The notes beneath the pieces are model-generated. The model searched no databases, was not told the origin of the DNA, and saw nothing but the letters and a program-made list of their open reading frames with translations. DNA of 64,000 nucleotides from Bacteroides sp. OM05-12 (lineage in GTDB: Bacteria > Bacteroidota > Bacteroidia > Bacteroidales > Bacteroidaceae), in assembly GCF_003438995.1 (NCBI RefSeq), contig NZ_QSUN01000001.1:451449-515448 (forward strand), given 5' to 3'. Positions 37,708 through 48,288 of the stretch are shown here, piece by piece; position 1 is the stretch's first letter, and each line of letters opens with the position of its first letter. The position numbers and the translations under genes are program-made.

Positions 37708-38733
37708 CTATTTCTCCTTCCCCAGCAGCCACAAAGAGGGTAACCGGTATCTCTCGATGCAACGAATTAAAAGAATACATAGAATAATTGTAATCAATGC
37801 GATGACCGGAGTGGCAACGAAATCATATAAAGCCATATTCATATTCCTTAAACCGATTTTCGAAAGTTGTCCTTCCAAAATAAGTGATTGCAAGATATAG
37901 ATACCTAACGTATATCTTCCGTAACGGCATAGGATATTCCAAAGCCTATGCTGTCGTTCTCTTCTTCCCCACAACATGAATAGACTGATAGAGCACAGAC
38001 TTCCTGCCAACCCAATCAGAAACCGGAAAGTAGTGATAACTGCCACTGATAAGGCATCTCCTTTCAGAAAATAGTTGAATGTAAAAGAAGGACTTTGATA
38101 AACGGTATAATTACCGTCCCAAAACAGATACATACCGATAAATAGGACAGCACTTATATAAGCGATCGGTTTCAAGTGTGATTGTAACCAATCCGAATAA
38201 TGATTAAGTAAGATTCCTATGCAAAAGAATGGGAACATGAAAGAGATGCTGTATTTTCCGGTACTAATAGTTGTGAGCAAACAAGCGATAACAAGAAAGA
38301 TTGTGTTTCTGTGGGATAACCTAAACAGAATATTGAAAATGAGATAACAGCAGAATAAGGATTTTAGAAACCAGTAGTTTCCGTTTAATGTATGATAGAT
38401 ACTAGCTGCCAATGTGTTTATATTCAAGGCCTTTCCTTTGAACACTATTTTGACCGTGTGCAGAAGTATAGAGAGAATTCCCCATGAGATACAGGGCAGA
38501 ATCAACTGTATGAACTTATGCTTAATCATTTTGATGAATGTAGACTTTGTCGAAGAGAATGCGAAGAAACCGGAAACCATCATGAACAGTGGCATGTGGA
38601 AGGCGTAGATAAGTTCAAACATAGGGTTGTGGAAAAAATCATGTGGCATTAAGTATTGAATGGAATGTCCCCATACAACAAGGAAAATGGCAAATGATTT
38701 AACTGCATCAAATGCCGGAATACGTGTTTTCAT
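37708..38733 (-). CDS. Acyltransferase 3 family membrane protein
   Basis: 341 aa from the ATG at 38733, which yields the family opening RIPAFDAVKSFAIFLVVWGHS; the frame extends 32 codons upstream without family similarity. About ten membrane segments. The motif FHMPLFMMVSGFFAF is characteristic of acyltransferase 3 (OafA/NodX-like) proteins, which acylate sugars or other cell-surface molecules at the inner membrane. The substrate is unknown. Monocistronic; convergent with sufS. Confidence 0.85.
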   Translation of the reverse strand: MKTRIPAFDAVKSFAIFLVVWGHSIQYLMPHDFFHNPMFELIYAFHMPLFMMVSGFFAFSSTKSTFIKMIKHKFIQLILPCISWGILSILLHTVKIVFKGKALNINTLAASIYHTLNGNYWFLKSLFCCYLIFNILFRLSHRNTIFLVIACLLTTISTGKYSISFMFPFFCIGILLNHYSDWLQSHLKPIAYISAVLFIGMYLFWDGNYTVYQSPSFTFNYFLKGDALSVAVITTFRFLIGLAGSLCSISLFMLWGRRERQHRLWNILCRYGRYTLGIYILQSLILEGQLSKIGLRNMNMALYDFVATPVIALITIILCILLIRCIERYRLPSLWLLGKEK

Positions 38734-38884
38734 TAGAAAATGTTTTAATTTATTGTGATTGACTAAAAAGTTGTGCACTTCCTTTGCATTCTCTGGAGAG
38801 AAATAGGAAAGCGAAAAGTGCCGTATCACAATAAATTAGAAACGGTAACCATTCACCCATTAATCTTTCTCTGCGCTGTTAGGA

Positions 38885-39133
38885 TTAAATTGGTCGTTTA
38901 TCTAAGAGAGAAATGCAGGCGAAGCATTATTTTATCGATGTGTTTTGTTACATAGGCTGTCATGTTTATTGGTTTCTAATAATAAAAGCGTATCCCTTCA
39001 ATTTAGTTCAACTCTTAGAAGGTACGACCAAGCACCGTTGCGCAATTGAACAAATTTTAGGAATACGCCTATGCAGACGTATTCATCGAATCTATTCCTT
39101 TACGCTTGGTTTAAATTGGTCGTTTAACTAAGA
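38885..39133. repeat. 23-nt direct repeats flanking a ~200-nt non-coding segment
   Basis: 38885-38907 and 39111-39133 are identical except for one base (T versus A at position 17) and bracket about 203 nt. The segment has a 72-codon frame (38913-39131) without recognisable content. It could be the footprint of a lost or very small mobile element. The remaining 38734-39299 spacer holds the hppA leader only. Confidence 0.5.
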
Positions 39134-39260
39134 AAGGATAAATCGTGAATACTATTTTATTTTCTTGTATTTCGATGCAAAAATAGCAATTCTGCCTTAA
39201 AATAAATATAGCTTTTGGCACATTCTTTTCTTTTTTCTTGTCTTTTTCATGTAGAATGAA

Positions 39261-39268
39261 TATCTTTA
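39261..39268 (+). promoter_or_regulatory. Probable -7 box of hppA
   Basis: TATCTTTA differs from TAnnTTTG in the last base. It lies 31 nt before the hppA start codon. Confidence 0.4.
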
Positions 39269-39299
39269 GCACATTGTAATCCTTAATAAATATAACACT

Positions 39300-41504
39300 A
39301 TGGAAAGTATTCTGTTCTGGCTTGTACCCGTAGCCTCCGTTCTGGCGCTTTGTTTCGCCTACTATTTTCATAAACAGATGATGAAAGAGAGTGAAGGAAC
39401 TCCTCAAATGATAAAGATAGCGGCGGCAGTGCGTAAGGGGGCTATGTCTTATCTGAGACAACAGTATAAGATTGTCGGTTTTGTTTTTCTGGGATTGGTT
39501 ATTCTGTTTTCTATCATGGCTTACGGTTTTGGAGTGCAAAACGGTTGGGTTCCCATCGCTTTCCTTACCGGAGGTTTCTTCTCCGGGCTTTCCGGATTCC
39601 TAGGGATGAAGACGGCAACTTACGCTTCGGCACGTACTGCTAATGCGGCACGTGATTCGCTGAATGCCGGACTTCGTATCGCTTTTCGCAGTGGTGCGGT
39701 GATGGGCTTAGTGGTTGTAGGACTTGGTCTGCTTGACATATCTTTCTGGTATTTGCTATTGAATTGGGCTATCCCCGAAGATGTATTGACTCCTACTCAT
39801 AAACTTTGTATGATAACGACAACGATGCTTACTTTCGGTATGGGAGCTAGTACACAAGCATTGTTTGCCCGTGTGGGTGGCGGTATTTATACAAAGGCTG
39901 CCGATGTCGGTGCAGATCTTGTGGGTAAAGTAGAAGCCGGAATTCCGGAAGATGATCCTCGCAATCCGGCGACTATTGCCGATAATGTGGGTGATAATGT
40001 GGGTGATGTTGCCGGTATGGGAGCCGACTTATATGAATCGTATTGCGGCTCTATTTTAGCTACAGCGGCCTTGGGTGCTGCGGCGTTTATTCATACTTCC
40101 GACGTTGCCATGCAATTTAAGGCGGTTATCGCTCCGATGTTGATTGCTGCGGTAGGTATCATCTTGTCTATTATAGGTATTTTCTCGGTACGTACGAAAG
40201 AAAATGCGAAAATGAAGGATTTACTTAACTCTTTGGCTTTCGGAACAAACTTGAGTTCAGTCTTGATTGTGATTGCTACATTCTTTATTCTTTGGATATT
40301 ACAGTTGGATAATTGGGTATATATATCCTGTGCGGTTGTTGTTGGTTTGTTGGTTGGTATCGTGATAGGTCGTTCCACAGAGTATTATACATCGCAATCT
40401 TATAAACCGACAAAGAAACTTGCCGAGAGCGGTAAGACTGGTCCGGCTACTGTGATTATTTCGGGTATAGGTTTGGGCATGTTGTCAACTGCTATTCCGG
40501 TTTTGGCAGTTGTAGTAGGTATCATTGCCTCTTATATGTTGGCTTCGGGCTTCGACTTTGCCAATGTGGGCATGGGCTTGTATGGTATCGGTATCGCTGC
40601 TGTCGGGATGCTTTCTACCTTAGGAATAACTTTGGCTACCGATGCTTATGGTCCGATTGCCGATAATGCCGGAGGTAATGCAGAAATGAGTGGATTGGGA
40701 GAGGAAGTACGTAAACGCACGGATGCGCTTGATTCTTTAGGTAATACAACAGCTGCTACCGGAAAAGGTTTTGCCATTGGTTCGGCGGCGTTGACAGGTT
40801 TGGCATTGCTTGCTTCTTACATCGAAGAGATACGTATCGGACTTACCCGTATAGACATATCTGAAATGATTCTCCCGAATGGAGACGTTATAGAGACAGC
40901 CAAAGCTTCTTTCGTTGATTTCATGAACTATTATGATGTTACTTTAATGAATCCTAAAGTGCTTTCGGGTATGTTCATGGGTAGTATGATGGCATTCCTA
41001 TTCTGCGGACTGACCATGAATGCGGTAGGTCGTGCTGCTGCGCACATGGTAGATGAAGTGCGTCGCCAGTTTCACGAAATAAAGGGAATCCTGACCGGTG
41101 AAAGGGAGCCGGATTATGAACGTTGTGTAGCTATTTCTACAAAAGGTGCGCAACGGGAAATGGTGATACCGTCTTTATTGGCAATAGTTGCCCCGATCTT
41201 TACGGGATTGATATTTGGTGTACCGGGAGTTTTGGGATTATTGATAGGAGGTTTGAGTTCAGGTTTTGTACTGGCTATCTTCATGGCTAATGCCGGAGGT
41301 GCTTGGGATAATGCCAAAAAATATGTGGAAGAAGGAAATTTCGGAGGTAAAGGTAGCAAGGTTCACAAAGCTACTGTTGTAGGGGATACCGTAGGTGACC
41401 CGTTTAAAGATACCTCCGGCCCGAGTCTTAATATACTTATTAAGTTGATGAGTATGGTTGCCATTGTTATGGCAGGACTCACCGTTGCTTGGAGCTTGTT
41501 TTGA
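39300..41504 (+). CDS. hppA: Membrane-bound K+-dependent-type ion-pumping pyrophosphatase
   Basis: 734 aa with about 16 membrane segments. Substrate-site motifs are intact: [30 protein letters not shown] and [10 protein letters not shown], and near the C-terminus [14 protein letters not shown]. It hydrolyses cytosolic pyrophosphate and pumps Na+ and/or H+ across the inner membrane. The K+-dependence position reads [10 protein letters not shown] (Ala about 485, Gly about 488); K+-independent enzymes have Lys there, so this is the K+-dependent class, which includes the Na+ pumps. It is a single-gene unit ending in a clear terminator. Confidence 0.95.
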   Translation: MESILFWLVPVASVLALCFAYYFHKQMMKESEGTPQMIKIAAAVRKGAMSYLRQQYKIVGFVFLGLVILFSIMAYGFGVQNGWVPIAFLTGGFFSGLSGFLGMKTATYASARTANAARDSLNAGLRIAFRSGAVMGLVVVGLGLLDISFWYLLLNWAIPEDVLTPTHKLCMITTTMLTFGMGASTQALFARVGGGIYTKAADVGADLVGKVEAGIPEDDPRNPATIADNVGDNVGDVAGMGADLYESYCGSILATAALGAAAFIHTSDVAMQFKAVIAPMLIAAVGIILSIIGIFSVRTKENAKMKDLLNSLAFGTNLSSVLIVIATFFILWILQLDNWVYISCAVVVGLLVGIVIGRSTEYYTSQSYKPTKKLAESGKTGPATVIISGIGLGMLSTAIPVLAVVVGIIASYMLASGFDFANVGMGLYGIGIAAVGMLSTLGITLATDAYGPIADNAGGNAEMSGLGEEVRKRTDALDSLGNTTAATGKGFAIGSAALTGLALLASYIEEIRIGLTRIDISEMILPNGDVIETAKASFVDFMNYYDVTLMNPKVLSGMFMGSMMAFLFCGLTMNAVGRAAAHMVDEVRRQFHEIKGILTGEREPDYERCVAISTKGAQREMVIPSLLAIVAPIFTGLIFGVPGVLGLLIGGLSSGFVLAIFMANAGGAWDNAKKYVEEGNFGGKGSKVHKATVVGDTVGDPFKDTSGPSLNILIKLMSMVAIVMAGLTVAWSLF

Positions 41505-41526
41505 TTGTTAATACTTTTACCCTTAG

Positions 41527-41560
41527 GTCGGATTATATGTGAATATAGTCCGGCTTTTTT
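41527..41560 (+). terminator. Rho-independent terminator of hppA
   Basis: GTCGGATTATAT (41527-41538) pairs with ATATAGTCCGGC (41543-41554, two G-T pairs) around GTGA, followed by TTTTTT (41555-41560). Confidence 0.88.
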
Positions 41561-41643
41561 GTCTTACTTGGTGTTTATAAAAGATAGCTTAAATATCTCT
41601 TTCTTCGTATATTCTCAGAGCAACAATAACCTATAACTTTCAT

Positions 41644-41820
41644 CCTTCAGTCTACTTGTTTTATATTGATACTGAATGAGTTATCCTGAAAGATGGAATC
41701 CTTCAGCAAGTTTACTCAATGCTTATTATCGCTCATCATCGGCTGAATCTTTTCTCTGAAGAAAGTTCAGGATAATGCGCTGATAATCAAATATAAATTT
41801 GCAAGCTGAAAGACTGAAGG
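41644..41820. repeat. Nested inverted repeat element in the hppA-fadD spacer
   Basis: Outer arms CCTTCAGTCT (41644-41653) and AGACTGAAGG (41811-41820); inner arms TTATCCTGAA (41681-41690) and TTCAGGATAA (41766-41775). All pairs are perfect 10-mers in nested order. There is no ORF; it is MITE-like in shape but has no identified target duplication. Confidence 0.55.
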
Positions 41821-41860
41821 TTAAATGGAAGCAATTTGTTTTTTATACTGTTTTCATCAA

Positions 41861-41901
41861 CAAACACCTCGATGTTTTTTTCAAACACCTTGATGTTTTT
41901 T
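41861..41901. repeat. Two-copy 21-nt tandem repeat
   Basis: CAAACACCTCGATGTTTTTT (41861-41880) is repeated with one mismatch at 41882-41901. It directly precedes the second family B element. Confidence 0.6.
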
Positions 41902-41928
41902 ACAATCATCGGGTTGATTGAAAAAAAC

Positions 41929-42001
41929 ATAAGGACGATTACAAACAAAGATACGGTCGATTGTTTGCAAACGATAGGAGTTTGCAGACAATCGACCGTA
42001 T
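41929..42001. repeat. Family B palindromic element, copy 2 (loop inverted)
   Basis: Arms ATACGGTCGATTG (41951-41963) and CAATCGACCGTAT (41989-42001) enclose a 25-nt loop whose core AAACGATAGGAGTTT (41969-41983) is the exact reverse complement of the core in copy 1. The 5' flank 41929-41950 matches copy 1 in direct orientation. It sits between hppA and the 3' end of the acyl-CoA synthetase gene. Confidence 0.75.
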
Positions 42002-42074
42002 GTTGAATAGCATAATAATAACCCCGATTTCTAGGGCATCTTTAAACTTATAAAGTAGACTAAATTCTTGTCTA

Positions 42075-43880
42075 TTACTCTTCGTACATTCTCTCTATTT
42101 CTTTTGCATAGTTTGCATTTAAAACATTACGCTTTACTTTCAAAGTATTGGTCAGTTCTCCTTTTTCCAAACTGAATGGATGAGGAAGTAATGTGAAACG
42201 TTTGATCTGTTCGTAGTGTGCAAATGCTTGTTGCAATGTATCGATACGCGCTTTGAATAATCCTATTATTTTAGGATGCTGCAATAACTCCTCTAAAGAG
42301 GAATATGCAATTCCTTTTTTCTGGGCATAGTCTTCAACAAAAGGATAAACCGGTACTATCAGCGCGGATACAAACTTACGTTGATCGGCGATGATTGCAA
42401 TTTGGTCTATATAACGGTCAATAACCAACTTAGTCTCAATGGCTTGTGGCGCAATATATTTTCCATTAGATGTTTTGAATAAATCTTTGATACGTTCGGT
42501 TAGATATAATTCTCCATCTTTCATATATCCGGCATCACCGGTGTGGAACCAACCGTCTTCATCAATCGCTTCGGCAGTGGCTTCTGCTTTCTTATAATAT
42601 CCTTTTGTAATTGTTTTCCCACGAAGAAGAATTTCATTGTTTTCTCCGATTTTCACTTCAACATTGGGCATAGGCTGTCCTACGGAACCAATGGTATAAC
42701 CTGTTTGTGAAGTACAAGAAACGGTTGCTGTAGATTCGGTCAGACCGTATCCCACAAGCATATCAATGCCAACGGAATGAACAAATTCACAAATCTCATC
42801 CGGCACAGCCGCACCTGCTGTTGGGAAGAAGTTGCCATTTTCGATCCCGATCGTCTTTTTCAGAAGATTGTATATGGTCTTTTCGTAGAATTTATAACGG
42901 ATTTGAATACTTAACGGAGGAGTTTTACCTACACGCAAATAGTCTATATTATGAATTCTACCGATTCGGATTGCATCCAGCATTAGTTTCTTTTTCAGTC
43001 CGGTTGTTTCCGCTATTTTCTCCTGTACTCCTGCATATACTTTTTCCCAGAAACGGGGAACACTGCACATTAGGGTTGGGCGGATTTCTTTAATGGTCGT
43101 TTGAATATCGGCAGGACGGAGATTTATACAGACCTGTACCCCTTTATGAACACAAAGATATACCCACGCTTTCTCAAATACGTGCGTCATTGGCAGGAAG
43201 TTCATGGAAACATCCTGATCTGACATTTTTGTTAAACGTATATCATGTATTTTAAATGCTTCCAGGTAGCAGGAATGATGCAGCATGACACCTTTGGGCT
43301 CTCCTGTTGTACCGGATGTATAAAGGATATTTGCTAAATCGTCTTCCGTAGCACGTGATGTCCTTTCTGCAATTAATGCTTTATGCTGTTCTTCTTCTCC
43401 TTTTTTCAGGAAGTCATCAAAGTAAATCGAAGTCATATCCCGTGGATCAAGCCGAACGGAACGATCAAAAATAATGAGCTGCGTTAATGAGTGGCACAGG
43501 CCGAATATGCCGAAAGCCGCATCGTATTGATATTGTTCTCCGACAAATAAAAAACGGATACCGGCGTCATTTACGATATATTGCACTTGAGCCGGTGAAC
43601 TTGTTGCATATAATGGAATGGTAACAGCCCGGTTTGCAAATGCGGCAAAGTCCGTAAAAAGACATTCGGGCTTATTTTGGGAGAATATTCCTATGTTTTC
43701 TTCTTCAGTTACACCAAGTTCCACCATAGCATTAGCTGCTATTTTTACAGTGTGCGAAAATTGGTTCCAAGTAATAGGAATCCATTGCGATTTCTCGTAA
43801 TCCCTGTATTTTAAGGCAATACGTTCGCCATATTTTTCTGCCTGACGGTGAACCAGAACAGATAAATGATGATAAGCCAT
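42075..43880 (-). CDS. Long-chain acyl-CoA synthetase (AMP-forming)
   Basis: 601 aa, FadD15/ACSL-like length. The AMP-binding P-loop YTSGTTGEPKGVML lies at about 190, followed by MNFLPMTHVFEKAW, VGYGLTESTATVS and the hinge region GWFHTGDAGYMKDGELYLTERIKDLFKTSNGKYIAP. It activates long-chain fatty acids with ATP and CoA at the inner membrane. Monocistronic, divergent from the M20 gene with an 105-nt gap. The exact chain-length preference is not readable. Confidence 0.93.
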   Translation of the reverse strand: MAYHHLSVLVHRQAEKYGERIALKYRDYEKSQWIPITWNQFSHTVKIAANAMVELGVTEEENIGIFSQNKPECLFTDFAAFANRAVTIPLYATSSPAQVQYIVNDAGIRFLFVGEQYQYDAAFGIFGLCHSLTQLIIFDRSVRLDPRDMTSIYFDDFLKKGEEEQHKALIAERTSRATEDDLANILYTSGTTGEPKGVMLHHSCYLEAFKIHDIRLTKMSDQDVSMNFLPMTHVFEKAWVYLCVHKGVQVCINLRPADIQTTIKEIRPTLMCSVPRFWEKVYAGVQEKIAETTGLKKKLMLDAIRIGRIHNIDYLRVGKTPPLSIQIRYKFYEKTIYNLLKKTIGIENGNFFPTAGAAVPDEICEFVHSVGIDMLVGYGLTESTATVSCTSQTGYTIGSVGQPMPNVEVKIGENNEILLRGKTITKGYYKKAEATAEAIDEDGWFHTGDAGYMKDGELYLTERIKDLFKTSNGKYIAPQAIETKLVIDRYIDQIAIIADQRKFVSALIVPVYPFVEDYAQKKGIAYSSLEELLQHPKIIGLFKARIDTLQQAFAHYEQIKRFTLLPHPFSLEKGELTNTLKVKRNVLNANYAKEIERMYEE

Positions 43881-43956
43881 ATTATAAATTTTATATGTAA
43901 AGGCAAAGGTAGGGTTTAATTTGCAATTATTGATTATAAATCTCCCGAAATATGCG

Positions 43957-43964
43957 TATCTTTG
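43957..43964 (+). promoter_or_regulatory. -7 promoter box of the M20 hydrolase gene
   Basis: TATCTTTG lies 21 nt before ATG 43986. It overlaps the upstream in-frame start at 43962, so translation must begin at 43986. Confidence 0.65.
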
Positions 43965-43985
43965 TCAATTCAAAAAAGAGAAACA

Positions 43986-45047
43986 ATGAGTGAAACATAT
44001 CTTGTGCCTGAGGCTATCAGCTTGTTGAAGTCATTGATAGGCATTCCTTCCGTGAGCAGGGAAGAAGAGGCTGTGGCCGATTTCTTGCAGAATTATATTG
44101 AATCCATAGGCATTACAGCCAACAGGAAAGCAAATAATATTTGGTGTGTAAGTCCTATGTTTGATTTAAATAAACCGACTATTTTATTAAATTCCCATAT
44201 TGATACCGTTAAACCCGTAACAGGTTGGAGAAAACATCCGTTTACGGCTAAGGAAGAGAATGGAAAACTATATGGACTTGGCAGTAATGATGCCGGTGGT
44301 AGCGTAGTGTCTCTGTTTCAAGCTTTCCGGGAGTTGTCTGCAAAAGAACAAAGTTATAATTTGATTTATTTGGCTTCTTGCGAAGAAGAAGTATCCGGAA
44401 AGGATGGTATAGAGAGTGTTCTTCCCATGCTTCCGCCTATTCATTTGGGTATTGTGGGTGAACCGACCGAGATGCATCCGGCAATAGCAGAGAAAGGGCT
44501 TATGGTACTTGATGCTACGGCCTATGGAGTGGCAGGGCATGCTGCACGTGAAGTGGGTGAAAACGCTATTTATAAGGTCTTAGATGATATAAATTGGTTT
44601 CGCAATTATCGTTTTGAGAAAGAGTCTTCTTTGTTGGGACCCGTTAAAATGAGTGTTACCCAAATCAATGCAGGTACACAACATAATGTCATACCGGATA
44701 AATGTACTTTTGTAGTTGATGTACGAAGTAATGAGTTTTATACAAATGAAGAGTTGTACGAAACAATTCGGAATCATGTAAAATGTGAAGTACAGGCACG
44801 CTCATTCAGACTTAATTCGTCACGTGTTGAGGAAAGTCATCCGTTTGTGCGTCGTGCCATAGAGTTGGGTAAGATACCTTTTGGCTCTCCTACGCTTTCA
44901 GATCAGGCATTAATGTCATTCCCTTCCGTAAAGATTGGTCCGGGAAAATCTTCCCGTTCTCATACGGCTGATGAGTACATTATGATAGAAGAAATAGAGG
45001 AAGCGATAGGACTGTATATTCAAATTCTTGATGGATTGATTATTTGA
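43986..45047 (+). CDS. ArgE/DapE-like M20 family hydrolase (acetylornithine deacetylase type)
   Basis: 353 aa from ATG 43986. Two-metal M20 residues are clear: NSHIDTVKPV, GLGSNDAGGSVVS, ASCEEEVSGKDG, GIVGEPTEMHPAIAEKG and the C-terminal metal His in KIGPGKSSRSHTADEYI. The dimerisation domain lies at about 170-275. The likely role is removal of the N-acyl group from acylated ornithine in arginine synthesis; Bacteroidetes may use succinylated intermediates, so the acyl group is uncertain. argH lies 16 kb further on, not adjacent. The C10 protease follows after 11 nt. Confidence 0.85.
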   Translation: MSETYLVPEAISLLKSLIGIPSVSREEEAVADFLQNYIESIGITANRKANNIWCVSPMFDLNKPTILLNSHIDTVKPVTGWRKHPFTAKEENGKLYGLGSNDAGGSVVSLFQAFRELSAKEQSYNLIYLASCEEEVSGKDGIESVLPMLPPIHLGIVGEPTEMHPAIAEKGLMVLDATAYGVAGHAAREVGENAIYKVLDDINWFRNYRFEKESSLLGPVKMSVTQINAGTQHNVIPDKCTFVVDVRSNEFYTNEELYETIRNHVKCEVQARSFRLNSSRVEESHPFVRRAIELGKIPFGSPTLSDQALMSFPSVKIGPGKSSRSHTADEYIMIEEIEEAIGLYIQILDGLII

Positions 45048-45058
45048 TAGATAATATT

Positions 45059-48000
45059 ATGATTAAACGATTGTTTTTCTTGTATATAGGTTTGTTTATC
45101 AGTGCCTTTTTGATTGCAGAACCTATATCAAAAGAAGAGGCACTGGAGAAGGCTTCTTCATTCATGAAGCAAAAAATGATGCGGAAAAGCCCTTCCGGTA
45201 TGAAGTTGGTTTATTCTGCTCCTAAACTGAGCAAGGCAGCAGAGAATGCCTATTATTATATCTTTAATATAAATGATGATCAGGGATTTGTCATTGTTTC
45301 GGGGGATGACCGTACAGTTCCTGTTTTAGGTTACACGGATAGTGGAAGTTATGATCCGGATAATCTTCCGGATAACTTCCGTGCGTGGATGCAAGGCTAT
45401 GCGGATGCGATTGAATATTTGGATAAAAAAGATGTAAAACAGAAGGCTAATCCTGCCATTACAAGTGGGGTGATTTCTGCAATTGCTCCTTTGGTGAAAA
45501 CCAAATGGAATCAGGGTTCGCCTTATAACAATAAGTGCCCTATATTACAGTCTACGGGAGAAGCTGCTGCAACAGGTTGTGCTGCGACAGCTATGGCACA
45601 GGTTATGAAATACTATGAATGGCCAAAAAGTGCTACGACTTCTCTTCCGGGATACACTACTCGTACTCAGGAAATTAATATACCATCGTTGCCATCTGTC
45701 GTTTTGGATTGGAATAATATGAATAATACTTATTCCGGTAGTGAAACCGATGTGCAAACTAATGCTGTGGCTGAATTGATGTATTATTGTGGGGTGTCTA
45801 TACATATGGATTATGATAGGGCTTCAGGAGCTGTTTCTGCAGATATTGCCGATGCTCTTAAAGAATATTTTGACTATGATGCGCGAACAAAGCATGTGGA
45901 TAGAGGGAATTATACTTTGTCTGAATGGAAGGACTTGATTTATAAAGAACTGAAAGAGAAACGTATTGTGCTTTATCATGGTCAGTCAAGTGGTGGAGGC
46001 CATGCTTTTGTGTGCGACGGTTGTGACGGTGATGGATTATTCCATATTAATTGGGGCTGGGGAGGTACTTCTGACGGATATTTTGAACTATCGGTTTTGA
46101 ATCCTGATAATAATACAAGTATAGGCTCAAGTTCCAGTTCGGATGGATATTCTTTTGCTCAAGGCGCAATTATCGGCATTCAACGGAATACGGGTGTTGC
46201 TGACGATGAAGCACCAAGATTAACCGTAAGCGATATGGCTCTTGTAGGAGATGGTGTCTATACCCGTTCTTCCATAAATGATAAATTCGTTGATATTTCA
46301 TTTACTCATAATTTTTATAATGAGGCATCAGACACTTATAGTTTCTGTTATGGAATAGGGATTCAAGATGGAGAAACAGTTTATCCTTTATTAAGGACAG
46401 AGGAAGCTGTGGAATTTGGACCAGGAACAGGTTGGTTTCCTTATAAGTGGGAATTCAGTCTGAACTTTCCTGTTGGAGAGTATAAATTAGTGCCTATTTG
46501 CAAAGAAGCAAATGCGGAAGAATGGAGTCCGGCGCAGGCATCGGGCCTTAATTACATCCTTGCAAGTGTGACGGAAACAGAACTGAAGTTATCGGTAGTC
46601 TCACCTGATTTAGCTGCTAATTCAGTTGCTTTCCCAGGAGTAAGGTTAGCAGGTTACTCTCAGAATGTTACGGCTAATATTACCAATAGTGGACAGGCTG
46701 AGTTTTATGGACCTTTATATCTATGGGTGAGTCAACAAAATACAAAGCCCAATAGATATACAAGTCTTATGGGTGTAACTATACCGGGCAATGCGACTCA
46801 AGATGTTTCATTAAGCTTTACCCCGTCAGTAGCAGGTACTTATTATGTATGGATTACGACTGATTATAGAGGTAGAGATGTCCTGGCAGAAGGAAATGTA
46901 GAAATTATGGAGGCGAGCGGGTCTCCGGAAATATCTGTGACATCTTGTGAAGTTGAAGGATTGAATACTGAAAGGTTTACTAATGTATTGTATGGTAATA
47001 CAATAAAATTGAATGTTACCTTGGAGAATAAAGGAAGCGTTTTTGCGGATAATGTTACGGCTTTATTGTGGAGCAATAATCAGAATGCAGGCCAAGCGAC
47101 AATGTTCAGGAGTATAGGAAGTGAGGAAACGGTAACTTGTGAGTTCTTGTTTGACAACATGGAAATAGGCAAGAAATACGATGTTTACATTTTTGCCCCG
47201 GAACAGATAGGAGGTTCTAGGGTCGGTTTTACAACTCGTCCTGCTTTGACTACTTGGAAGGCGGATGGAACAAAACGGGCTGTCAAACCGGAAAACACTA
47301 TCACAGTACCGGATGATGCTGTTGCTGTAGATTTATCAGGGCTGACTTATGATAATATTGTTACGAATAATAATCCTAATTGTTTGTATTTCCTGGATAC
47401 GGCAGCATCTATACCTGCTAATTTGCAAGGAAAGAATCTTATTTTGGGAAGTTCTGCGGCTAAGATTGTGCTGACGGATAATCAATATTTCTATTGTCCG
47501 AAGGAGTTTGTTGCTGATGAAATAAGTTATAGCAGAACGATATCGCGAACGAGCGACGGTAAGAAAGGATGGGAAACAATCGTATTGCCATTCGACGCTA
47601 CTTCTATACGGAATGCTACAGACAATGCTTGGTTGACTTTGGTCTCCGATGATGATAACTCGGGAGATGTATGCTTGAAAGAATTCTGTGGAACAGGAAA
47701 CAATGATGCTATTTATTTTGACTATGCAAAAGAAATACAGGCTAATACTCCTTATATTATATCGATTCCGCAGAATAAACAGAATCTGATTAATAAATCT
47801 ATAGCTTTTAGTGCAGCGGATGCAGTTGTGACCGTAACAGACCAATCTGCTGTTGCAAGTAATACATATAAATTTATAGGAGAAATGAGAGAGGCTACTC
47901 TTACAGGTGCTTATGTATTGAATTCCGAAGGTTCGGCATTTACTAAAAGAAACAATGCTAAAACAGATCCTTTTCGGGCGTATTTCACAACGGCTGTAAG

Positions 48001-48259
48001 TTACAATACCCTGATTACATCACTTGGTATTGACGGAATTAGTGATGCATCGGATGTACGAAATACTTTGGTGAATGAATTGATTATTTATAGAGAAAAT
48101 GATAAGTTGATTATTGAAACACTTATCCCTGAAGTAATTGATATTTATGGCATAGATGGTACTAAGGTACGTAGTATTCACACTGTTACGGGAAGAAATG
48201 AGGTCGGCGGATTATCTCACGGGATTTATTTGGTTAAAGGACATAAAGTATTGATGTAG
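45059..48259 (+). CDS. C10 (streptopain-like) cysteine protease, multidomain, secreted
   Basis: 1066 aa from ATG 45059; a TTG start at 45044 is less likely. Signal peptide about 1-20 (ISAFLIA). An inhibitory propeptide follows (ISKEEALEKASSFMKQ, VIVSGDDRTVPVLGYTDSG). The protease domain has Cys174 in TGCAATAMAQVMKYY and His315 in GGGHAFVCDGCDGDG, then FHINWGWGG. About 400-770 hold two or three beta-sandwich domains. About 790-1000 match a module also in the LRR protein at 28695 (WETIVLPFDA ... DPFRAYF). The tail (DIYGIDGTKVRS to VKGHKVLM) is sorting-domain-like. It degrades host or dietary protein outside the cell. Confidence 0.88.
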   Translation: MIKRLFFLYIGLFISAFLIAEPISKEEALEKASSFMKQKMMRKSPSGMKLVYSAPKLSKAAENAYYYIFNINDDQGFVIVSGDDRTVPVLGYTDSGSYDPDNLPDNFRAWMQGYADAIEYLDKKDVKQKANPAITSGVISAIAPLVKTKWNQGSPYNNKCPILQSTGEAAATGCAATAMAQVMKYYEWPKSATTSLPGYTTRTQEINIPSLPSVVLDWNNMNNTYSGSETDVQTNAVAELMYYCGVSIHMDYDRASGAVSADIADALKEYFDYDARTKHVDRGNYTLSEWKDLIYKELKEKRIVLYHGQSSGGGHAFVCDGCDGDGLFHINWGWGGTSDGYFELSVLNPDNNTSIGSSSSSDGYSFAQGAIIGIQRNTGVADDEAPRLTVSDMALVGDGVYTRSSINDKFVDISFTHNFYNEASDTYSFCYGIGIQDGETVYPLLRTEEAVEFGPGTGWFPYKWEFSLNFPVGEYKLVPICKEANAEEWSPAQASGLNYILASVTETELKLSVVSPDLAANSVAFPGVRLAGYSQNVTANITNSGQAEFYGPLYLWVSQQNTKPNRYTSLMGVTIPGNATQDVSLSFTPSVAGTYYVWITTDYRGRDVLAEGNVEIMEASGSPEISVTSCEVEGLNTERFTNVLYGNTIKLNVTLENKGSVFADNVTALLWSNNQNAGQATMFRSIGSEETVTCEFLFDNMEIGKKYDVYIFAPEQIGGSRVGFTTRPALTTWKADGTKRAVKPENTITVPDDAVAVDLSGLTYDNIVTNNNPNCLYFLDTAASIPANLQGKNLILGSSAAKIVLTDNQYFYCPKEFVADEISYSRTISRTSDGKKGWETIVLPFDATSIRNATDNAWLTLVSDDDNSGDVCLKEFCGTGNNDAIYFDYAKEIQANTPYIISIPQNKQNLINKSIAFSAADAVVTVTDQSAVASNTYKFIGEMREATLTGAYVLNSEGSAFTKRNNAKTDPFRAYFTTAVSYNTLITSLGIDGISDASDVRNTLVNELIIYRENDKLIIETLIPEVIDIYGIDGTKVRSIHTVTGRNEVGGLSHGIYLVKGHKVLM

Positions 48260-48288
48260 TAAGTATAACAAATATAGATAAATATGGG

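Noticed and set aside
38913..39131. 72-aa frame between the acyltransferase and hppA
   Set aside because: No ribosome-binding site, no recognisable sequence and it spans one of two direct repeats; treated as non-coding.
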